DNA of 7,818 bases from Actinomycetota bacterium (lineage in GTDB: Bacteria > Actinomycetota > Actinomycetes > Nanopelagicales > Nanopelagicaceae). Where the stretch lies: contig WLQO01000052.1 in NCBI GenBank assembly GCA_009698295.1, positions 1 through 7,818 of the forward strand, in the 5' to 3' direction. The position numbers and the translations under genes were made by a program. Below are positions 1 through 4,604 of the stretch, in pieces. The notes beneath the pieces are model-generated. The model was given only the letters and a program-made list of their open reading frames with translations. It ran no database searches and was not told the origin of the DNA. Position 1 is the first letter of the stretch, and each line of letters begins with the position of its first letter.

Positions 1-315
1 AACCTTTTCTTCCAAAGCACCGAGCCAAGCCAGCTCTTCCAAGATATCGGCACTTGCCATTACACCGTCGACGCCAGCAACCGATAAACCGCGAATCAAC
101 TTATCTAATCAAACATAACGATCTGCAATTGCAGTTGGATTCTTGCCCGCCGCGATTATTCCGCGGGCTGTGTGATCTGCTGCAAGCAACATCAGTTTGC
201 CATCTTTACCAGCAACGGTTCTGCGGGCACGCTTCTTTAGCGCTTTTTGCAACGATGCAGGATTGTTAATCCTGGCTTCGATGAGTTCGAGATAGCGCTT
301 ACGATCGAGCGTCAT
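1..315 (-). pseudogene. Cgl0159-like (beta/alpha)8 protein of the inositol locus, interrupted by an in-frame TGA, 3' end beyond window
   Basis: Translation from the ATG at 315 gives 68 residues including an LAADHTARG stretch, typical of the Cgl0159 family of aldolase-like (beta/alpha)8 barrels encoded beside iolC in actinobacteria. The frame meets TGA at 109-111. Without any frame change it then continues to base 1 as recognisable family sequence (LIRGLSVAGVDGV, then ADILEELAWLGALEEKV). One substitution therefore interrupts an otherwise intact frame; a TTA leucine codon, one base away, is a plausible original. The start is well supported: AGGAGGT (plus 324-330) lies 8 nt upstream, and the ATG overlaps the iolC stop as TAATG, suggesting translational coupling. 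The enzymatic activity of the family is not firmly known to me; a role in inositol breakdown is inferred from the neighbour. It could be a true pseudogene, a strain polymorphism or a base-call error. Confidence 0.75.
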
Positions 316-1268
316 TACCGCTTACCTCCTGTGCCAATAAAGTTGTTGAGAATTTCGATTGTTGGCATGGCATCTGCGCACATTAACTCAGATGCCAAAT
401 AGGCACCAGCAGCATTGGCAAATTCACCTATTTCTTGTAATACCCAGCCGCTTAACAAGCCATGGACAAGTGCGCCGCCGAAAGCATCACCGGCGCCAAG
501 TCCACAGACCAATTTGATTGGAAGTGGGGCGATAACAACTCGCTCGCTTTCAGTTGCAAGCAGAACTCCATCTCCTCCCATTTTTACGACCGCAATACGA
601 ACCCCTCGCTTTAGAAGTTCGGTGGCCGCTTCCTGTGGATCAGAGATTCCAAGTGCAACTTGGCATTCTGCAATATTTCCGATTGCAATTGTGCACATTG
701 AAATCGCTTCTTGCGCGGCGGTGCGTGCGGCTTCGACGTTTGGCCAAAATGAAGGTCGGTAATCCAAATCGATAATTGATTCTTGCTTTCGACCACGTTG
801 TTGCAGCCAAGTAATCGCAGTCTTTGCGGTTTCGCCATTTGATAGCGCACAAGCGCTGACCCAAAAAATCTTAGCGGTCAACAAAGTTTCAGTATCAATA
901 TCGCTAGCGGCTAATTGAGTATCAGGTGCATGAGGTTGGCGATGAAATATTATCTTTGGATCTTCCGGCGGATCTTGTGAAGCTAAAACAACTGGAGTCA
1001 GGCCGCTTTCAGCCACCTTCACGAAATCGGTATTGACTCCAAATTCGGTTAATTTATTAACAACATATTGCCCAAGTGGATCGACTCCAACTTTGGTAAC
1101 AATGGCGCTCTTGTGGCCCAACTTTGCTGCCGCCACCGCGACATTCGTTGGAGATCCACCGATTGATTTGTGGAAAGTTTGTGGCTGGCTAAAAGATGTA
1201 TTGATCTGCTCAGCAAATAAATCAACGCTAATTCGACCCACAGTGATGAGGTCGAGATCCTTCGCCAT
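315..1268 (-). CDS. iolC: 5-dehydro-2-deoxygluconokinase (PfkB-family sugar kinase)
   Basis: IolC phosphorylates 5-dehydro-2-deoxy-D-gluconate with ATP in the myo-inositol catabolic pathway, in the cytoplasm. The 317-residue product has the PfkB layout: the N-terminal GRISVDLF strand, IGGSPTNVAVAAAKLG around residues 36-51 (signature 1 region), the IolC-typical DLDYRPSFW around 167-175, and VCGLGAGDAFGGAL around 254-267, where the Asp of GAGD (about residue 261) is the expected catalytic base. Length is normal for the family. Two ATGs are available. The one at 1274 has AAGG directly abutting it, whereas the one at 1268 has AAGG exactly 6 nt upstream, so I chose 1268 (MAKDLD). Its stop overlaps the next gene's ATG (TAATG). 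It is transcribed away from the dehydrogenase at 1366 from a shared 91-97 bp spacer. Assignment to IolC over other PfkB sugar kinases rests on the motifs and the Cgl0159-like neighbour. Confidence 0.9.
   Translation of the reverse strand: MAKDLDLITVGRISVDLFAEQINTSFSQPQTFHKSIGGSPTNVAVAAAKLGHKSAIVTKVGVDPLGQYVVNKLTEFGVNTDFVKVAESGLTPVVLASQDPPEDPKIIFHRQPHAPDTQLAASDIDTETLLTAKIFWVSACALSNGETAKTAITWLQQRGRKQESIIDLDYRPSFWPNVEAARTAAQEAISMCTIAIGNIAECQVALGISDPQEAATELLKRGVRIAVVKMGGDGVLLATESERVVIAPLPIKLVCGLGAGDAFGGALVHGLLSGWVLQEIGEFANAAGAYLASELMCADAMPTIEILNNFIGTGGKR
324..330 (-). promoter_or_regulatory. Ribosome binding site of the Cgl0159-like gene
   Basis: AGGAGGT on the minus strand, 8 nt before the ATG at 315 and inside the 3' end of iolC. 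It is the strongest Shine-Dalgarno match in the window. It fixes the start and suggests independent initiation as well as coupling through the TAATG overlap. Confidence 0.75.
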
Positions 1269-1274
1269 TGTCAT

Positions 1275-1278
1275 CCTT
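1275..1278 (-). promoter_or_regulatory. iolC ribosome binding site that decides the start
   Basis: AAGG (extended to AAGGA by base 1274) directly abuts the upstream ATG at 1274, so that ATG cannot use it. It sits 6 nt from the ATG at 1268, which makes MAKDLD the preferred N-terminus. Confidence 0.6.
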
Positions 1279-1297
1279 ACGTGCGCAATCGGGGCAC

Positions 1298-1326
1298 TTC
1301 ATAAATCCTTTCCCAAACTATATAGT
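1298..1326 (+). promoter_or_regulatory. Predicted sigma70-type promoter for the dehydrogenase gene
   Basis: The -35-like TTCATA (1298-1303) is separated by 17 bp from the -10-like TATAGT (1321-1326). Transcription would start near 1333, giving a leader of about 33 nt before the ATG at 1366. The -10 lies in the palindrome ACTATATAGT (1317-1326), which also supplies the opposing promoter. Confidence 0.5.
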
Positions 1327-1345
1327 GCAGGTCTACCGCTGCGAA
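1317..1345 (-). promoter_or_regulatory. Predicted sigma70-type promoter for iolC
   Basis: On the minus strand TTCGCA (plus 1340-1345) is a weak -35 match placed 17 bp from TATAGT (plus 1317-1322). Transcription would start near 1310, leaving about 40 nt of leader before the iolC ATG at 1268. It mirrors the plus-strand promoter around the same palindromic -10. Confidence 0.45.
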
Positions 1346-1365
1346 ATAAGGAGTAAATCTGCGCC

Positions 1366-2340
1366 ATGAAGATCGCAGTGATTGGTTCTGGGCGCATGGG
1401 CGCCATCCGCGCAGAAGATTTACTTGCCGATGGCGCTGAAGTAACCATATTCAATCGACGAGATTCAGCAGCCGCTGAATTAGCAAAGAAATTGAATTGC
1501 AGCGCAGGAAAGTATGCAGATGTTTATAGCCAAACTTTTGATGGTTATGTAGTCGCAACAGCAACTAACGCGCACGTGGAAATATTAAATAGTTTACTTC
1601 CGCTTGGAAAACCGATTCTCTGTGAAAAGCCAATATCGCTTACTGTGGAAGAGACAGATCAGGTAATTGCCACAGCTGAGAAATTTGGAACGCAGATTCA
1701 AGTAGGTTTCCAACGCCGCTTTGATCCACCGATCGCTGCAGCAGCTGCAAAGATTGCCAGAGGGGAAGTTGGAACCCTTTACACAATGCATATGATCGCG
1801 CACGACCATCAACCTTCGACTTTAGAATTTCTAGAAGGTAGTGGCAGTATCTATCGAGACTTGCATGTGCACGACTTTGATCTAATCCGTTGGATTACGC
1901 AAAGTGAGATAGCCAAGGTTTATGCCACTCAGGCAGTGCGCGAGCACCAGCAATACGCCAAATATAACGATGCCGATGTTTCCCTTATTTCGTTAACTAC
2001 GGTCAGCGGAGTTCAAGTAGCAATCACCGGTACCCGCCATAACCCAGTCGGCCACGATGTCCGCATTGAAATCTTTGGCTCTAAAGATTCGCTCGCAGTT
2101 GGCCTAAATCGCAAGACTCCGATTCATGACATCGAAGGCGAGATGAACTTCGCTCCAGTTAGGTATAAAGGATTTATCGAAAGATTTCGCGAGGCGTTTG
2201 CTAAAGAATCACAAGCCTTTCATCAATTTAGCAAGGGGGAGATTGCCAATCCCTGTCCACCTAAATCTGCACGCGAAGCGTTAAGAGTTGCAATTGCCTG
2301 CGAAGAGTCGATTAGAACTGGTCAGTCAATTGATATTTAA
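1366..2340 (+). CDS. Gfo/Idh/MocA oxidoreductase, probable inositol 2-dehydrogenase
   Basis: A cytoplasmic NAD(P)-dependent dehydrogenase; the likely reaction is oxidation of myo-inositol (or scyllo-inositol) to the 2-keto derivative, the first step of inositol catabolism. The 324 residues are full length for the family. The Rossmann nucleotide-binding motif is at the extreme N-terminus (VIGSGRMG, residues 5-12). CEKPIS has its catalytic Lys near residue 88, GFQRRFDP is at 114-121, and a D-x3-H pair (D165, H169 in RDLHVHDFDL) matches the Asp/His catalytic pair of inositol dehydrogenases. The ATG at 1366 is the first start after an in-frame TAA at 1354-1356. The AAGGAG upstream is about 12 nt away, longer than usual. 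It diverges from iolC through a shared promoter region, which supports co-regulation. Substrate is inferred from neighbours; scyllo-inositol or another cyclitol or sugar remains possible. Confidence 0.8.
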   Translation: MKIAVIGSGRMGAIRAEDLLADGAEVTIFNRRDSAAAELAKKLNCSAGKYADVYSQTFDGYVVATATNAHVEILNSLLPLGKPILCEKPISLTVEETDQVIATAEKFGTQIQVGFQRRFDPPIAAAAAKIARGEVGTLYTMHMIAHDHQPSTLEFLEGSGSIYRDLHVHDFDLIRWITQSEIAKVYATQAVREHQQYAKYNDADVSLISLTTVSGVQVAITGTRHNPVGHDVRIEIFGSKDSLAVGLNRKTPIHDIEGEMNFAPVRYKGFIERFREAFAKESQAFHQFSKGEIANPCPPKSAREALRVAIACEESIRTGQSIDI

Positions 2341-2367
2341 GTTAACGAGTGTTCCTTGGCGATGTTT

Positions 2368-2396
2368 TTTACGCACTAATCGCACTTTCTTATCCT
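2368..2396 (+). promoter_or_regulatory. Weak predicted promoter for the secreted protein gene
   Basis: TTTACG (2368-2373), a 17-bp spacer, then TATCCT (2391-2396). Initiation near 2403 would leave only about 15 nt before the ATG at 2418, consistent with the absence of a clear Shine-Dalgarno. Each hexamer is only a partial match to consensus. Confidence 0.25.
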
Positions 2397-2417
2397 CGAG
2401 CATCTAAACTTAATGAC

Positions 2418-4082
2418 ATGAATTCAATGAAGCGACAGACGATTTCAATTTTTGCAATCGTAATTCTCACCTTTTCATTTATTAATCAAACGCAGGCTTC
2501 AGATGAATATCCACCAGCTTCCGTTGGAAGTGGTTTTTCCGAGCCTTATTCGACGCCAGAGTGGTCACTTTCTGCAATTCGCGGATATAAACCATTAGCA
2601 CCAGGAAAAATCGGTCAGGGCGAACACCCATTGTGTGCATCAGCAAAAGATGCGCATTGCGCTGACTCAACCTCATTACTTGCCGATCTTGTTGTTCCAC
2701 CGTGCTATTCGCCAACAGATCGTTTTTGCATTGAAGGCTTGGAGATGTCAATTGAGGGTTCACCAGTTGTAGCAGGAAGTTTGCTTCGTGAACTTAAGAC
2801 TGCGTCGACGCCAGCCGATGCCGCATCAGGATTACCGAAAGGTGGGTCGGCGAGCATTTGGACTACCCCAACAATTCATCAGGGTGGTTCAAATAATTAC
2901 GCAGTAGTTGTAACAGGTGGTTATTCCAAATCTAAAGAACAATCACAATTTGATGCCTTTCGATTTTCTGCAAGCGTTTATCCAGTAACTCTTAAGTCGG
3001 GCACTTATTGCCCATATGAGATCTATGAAGTTATTGATCAATTTGGGGAAGCAAACACTTCTTCTCGTCTGGTAGGAAACAATTGCTCCAATACAACTTT
3101 CGCAGATAAATGCATTCTGACTGAGACTGGTACCTGCGTCGTACCCGCAGAGTTCGCACCAAATACTCGAGTATCACTCTCTTTACGTATGGACAATAAA
3201 GTTACTGGCTGGCTATTTGGGCGCATGAAAGATGTTGATATGAAATCAACTGCGTTAGATAACAAAAATAATCTCTTACGCGTTGAAGCTACTTCGCTGA
3301 ATTTGATGTCAGCCAAAGCCTGGGTTACGAAAAAGGAAGCCCCAAACTACAAACTGCTCTGGGAAGACATTTCGACGAAGTGGTTCTTAACTAAGGCCGC
3401 CTTTGATGAGTGGGTTGCAAGTCCCTATACCCAATGGGGCGACATGATTCCAGTCGGATCTTTCAAACAATTTGCAATGTGGGAGCCGCTATTGAAGCCG
3501 GAAGCGAAAGATAATTGGCGTTGGAACTTTGCGGCTTCCAACAACAACATCGCAAATTCGCCTAAGTGTCTTGATGAATCCGGCCGGGCAAATATCGTTG
3601 GCCTAGTTACTACTAACGCACCAATTTATGATGGCGGAGCGCCAAGATTTAATGATGGATTCCTAGATTATAAATTGGCTGGTCTCCACAATAAGGCAGA
3701 CGGATCTTTATTCATAGGCAGTTATGATTTAGTAATTCGATCAACATTCGCTCGCTGCCTTTACGGATTCACCAGCGCACCACTTCAAGCAACCGTTTCG
3801 GTTATGAGCGCCGATGGAACAACTTCAAATGTAGCAACTGAAGTCGTGCAAGAACGAGATGGCTGGATCTCTCTGGAAGCAAGAAATTTTACCTTCTCAA
3901 CTCCAACCGCTCGCGTAAAATTCTCGCAAACGGCTACTGCGACAAACAAAGGTCCGACTTCAAATGAGGTCAAGAATCCCGTTACCGCTAAAAAGATTAC
4001 GATTACTTGCACTAAAGGAAAATTAATTAAGAAAATCTCAGCAGTTAATCCCAAGTGTCCCGCTGGCTATAAGAAGAAGTAA
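2418..4082 (+). CDS. Secreted cysteine-rich protein of unknown function
   Basis: About 554 residues. The frame is open from a GTG at 2349, but the ATG at 2418 (or 2427) puts a classical signal peptide at the N-terminus: a basic MKRQ region, then the hydrophobic core ISIFAIVILTFSFI, then TQA as a likely cleavage site. Export by the Sec pathway is therefore predicted. No enzyme motif is visible. The mature part holds 12 cysteines, an even number that would allow disulfides: four in an early cluster (about 2632-2736), several in the central part, and two in the last 30 residues. The C-terminus (3990-4079) is a compact Lys-rich module beginning TITCTKGK and ending KCPAGYKKK. I recall this tail style from secreted proteins of freshwater actinobacteria; it might serve surface retention, but that is inference. 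No good Shine-Dalgarno precedes either ATG, so the exact start is uncertain. It converges on the short TetR-like gene. Confidence 0.75.
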   Translation: MNSMKRQTISIFAIVILTFSFINQTQASDEYPPASVGSGFSEPYSTPEWSLSAIRGYKPLAPGKIGQGEHPLCASAKDAHCADSTSLLADLVVPPCYSPTDRFCIEGLEMSIEGSPVVAGSLLRELKTASTPADAASGLPKGGSASIWTTPTIHQGGSNNYAVVVTGGYSKSKEQSQFDAFRFSASVYPVTLKSGTYCPYEIYEVIDQFGEANTSSRLVGNNCSNTTFADKCILTETGTCVVPAEFAPNTRVSLSLRMDNKVTGWLFGRMKDVDMKSTALDNKNNLLRVEATSLNLMSAKAWVTKKEAPNYKLLWEDISTKWFLTKAAFDEWVASPYTQWGDMIPVGSFKQFAMWEPLLKPEAKDNWRWNFAASNNNIANSPKCLDESGRANIVGLVTTNAPIYDGGAPRFNDGFLDYKLAGLHNKADGSLFIGSYDLVIRSTFARCLYGFTSAPLQATVSVMSADGTTSNVATEVVQERDGWISLEARNFTFSTPTARVKFSQTATATNKGPTSNEVKNPVTAKKITITCTKGKLIKKISAVNPKCPAGYKKK

Positions 4083-4086
4083 CTTT

Positions 4087-4115
4087 AGTGGGACGGGTCG
4101 GACTTGAACCGACGA
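4087..4115. repeat. Left copy of tRNA 3'-end direct repeat (candidate att site)
   Basis: Identical over 29 bp to 6797-6825, offset 2710 bp; identity stops abruptly on both sides (T versus A before, G versus C after). On the minus strand it reads as a T arm plus a 3' acceptor strand with no matching 5' half of a tRNA nearby, so it is a fragment and not a functional tRNA. Confidence 0.85.
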
Positions 4116-4122
4116 GCAATTT

Positions 4123-4139
4123 AATACTTGCCTAGTATT
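4123..4139. repeat. AT-rich hairpin between convergent genes
   Basis: AATACT (4123-4128) and AGTATT (4134-4139) form a 6-bp stem with a 5-nt loop. It lies in the 60-bp gap between two convergent genes, next to the tRNA fragment. It could be a weak bidirectional terminator or part of a recombination site; there is no T-tract typical of a strong intrinsic terminator. Confidence 0.4.
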
Positions 4140-4142
4140 GAA

Positions 4143-4505
4143 CTAAAGTGGAAGCTTTGCCTCAATCAGTTTTTTCGCTTTAGCATCTGATAACCCGAGC
4201 ATTGATAGGGCTGTTCGAATTGCCATATCCGCATCAGCCACAGTGGACTTCGGGGTGGTTAACTGATTTACGACTGAAAACAATAAGATCCCTTGAATAT
4301 TTTTTGCCGCCGCCGCTGAATCTGTCGGAGTAAGTATCTTGGCTTCCCATTCCATAAATTTCTCGAGAAGTACCGTAATTACCAATTCATCTTTATCTTT
4401 AAAGTGTTTGTAGAGCGTGCTCATCGCCATGCCCGATGCCTCGGCCACCTGGTCCATCGTGGCATGAAGCCCATTTTCGGCCACAACTTCCAGGGCGGCA
4501 CCCAA
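4143..4505 (-). CDS. Short TetR-family transcriptional regulator, possibly degraded
   Basis: The N-terminal half is a clear TetR DNA-binding domain: GAALEVVAENGL (helix 1 end), TMDQVAEASG (about 16-25), then the recognition helix and its follow-on MSTLYKHFKDKDEL (28-41). What follows is only about 75 residues, whereas full TetR proteins are usually near 190-200, so the ligand-binding domain is short. The first usable start is a TTG at 4503-4505 with no Shine-Dalgarno. The in-frame sequence upstream (for example LRVLDS) still resembles helix 1 up to a TAG at 4551-4553, with no ATG or GTG available. The stop is TAG at 4143-4145. The gene diverges from the secreted protein at 4605, the usual place for a TetR controlling its neighbour. 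Function as repressor is inferred; loss of the true start is possible. Confidence 0.6.
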   Translation of the reverse strand: MGAALEVVAENGLHATMDQVAEASGMAMSTLYKHFKDKDELVITVLLEKFMEWEAKILTPTDSAAAAKNIQGILLFSVVNQLTTPKSTVADADMAIRTALSMLGLSDAKAKKLIEAKLPL

Positions 4506-4538
4506 GGAGTCTAGAACCCGGAGGTAATAGGACTCAAG

Positions 4539-4566
4539 TACCCCTATGTACTAGATCTACCCCTAT
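4539..4566. repeat. Tandem TACCCCTAT repeats, candidate operator
   Basis: TACCCCTAT occurs at 4539-4547 and again at 4558-4566, a 19-bp period, with the 8-bp palindrome TAGATCTA (4552-4559) between and overlapping them. The core reappears inverted as TAGGGG at 4594-4599, overlapping the ribosome binding site of the next gene. This spacer separates a regulator gene from the gene it probably controls. Confidence 0.4.
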
Positions 4567-4572
4567 ATAAGA

Positions 4573-4582
4573 GTAATATTAC
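4573..4582. promoter_or_regulatory. Perfect palindrome GTAATATTAC, candidate operator or promoter element
   Basis: A 10-bp perfect palindrome in the AT-rich part of the divergent spacer, 22 bp before the ATG at 4605. It overlaps several -10-like hexamers on both strands, but I find no convincing -35 partner. Binding by the adjacent TetR-like protein is inference. Confidence 0.3.
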
Positions 4583-4594
4583 GATATTCATTTT

Positions 4595-4600
4595 AGGGGG
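4595..4600 (+). promoter_or_regulatory. Ribosome binding site of the mosaic secreted protein
   Basis: AGGGGG, 4 nt before the ATG at 4605. Together with the signal peptide directly after the ATG it supports this start. Confidence 0.55.
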
Positions 4601-4604
4601 AGAT

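Noticed and set aside
109..111. TGA as a recoded codon (selenocysteine or tryptophan)
   Set aside because: Other genes in the window use TGG for tryptophan. Nothing resembling a selenocysteine insertion structure or a catalytic Cys/Sec position is visible here. A nonsense change or base error is simpler.
54..269. Plus-strand 71-codon open frame opposite the Cgl0159-like gene
   Set aside because: The minus strand encodes recognisable family sequence across the whole stretch; this frame is a shadow.
1269..1274. ATG at 1274 as iolC start
   Set aside because: The AAGG motif is immediately adjacent with no spacing; the ATG at 1268 has the same motif at 6 nt.
415..1356. Plus-strand open frames of 70-115 codons across iolC
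   Set aside because: They mirror the codon structure of iolC on the other strand, show no recognisable protein features and have no plausible ribosome sites.
2341..2367. Intrinsic terminator after the dehydrogenase gene
   Set aside because: There is a T-run at 2365-2370 and a short GTTAAC palindrome, but no stable GC-containing hairpin directly precedes the T-run.
2349..2417. GTG at 2349 as start of the secreted protein, adding 23 residues
   Set aside because: It would bury the signal peptide behind a segment without basic n-region logic, and no ribosome binding site precedes it. The ATG at 2418 or 2427 gives a standard export signal.
4087..4149. A second complete tRNA gene
   Set aside because: No 5' acceptor strand, D arm or proper anticodon arm fits. 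The only possible 7-nt loop (TAGGCAA on the minus strand) lacks the invariant T at position 33.
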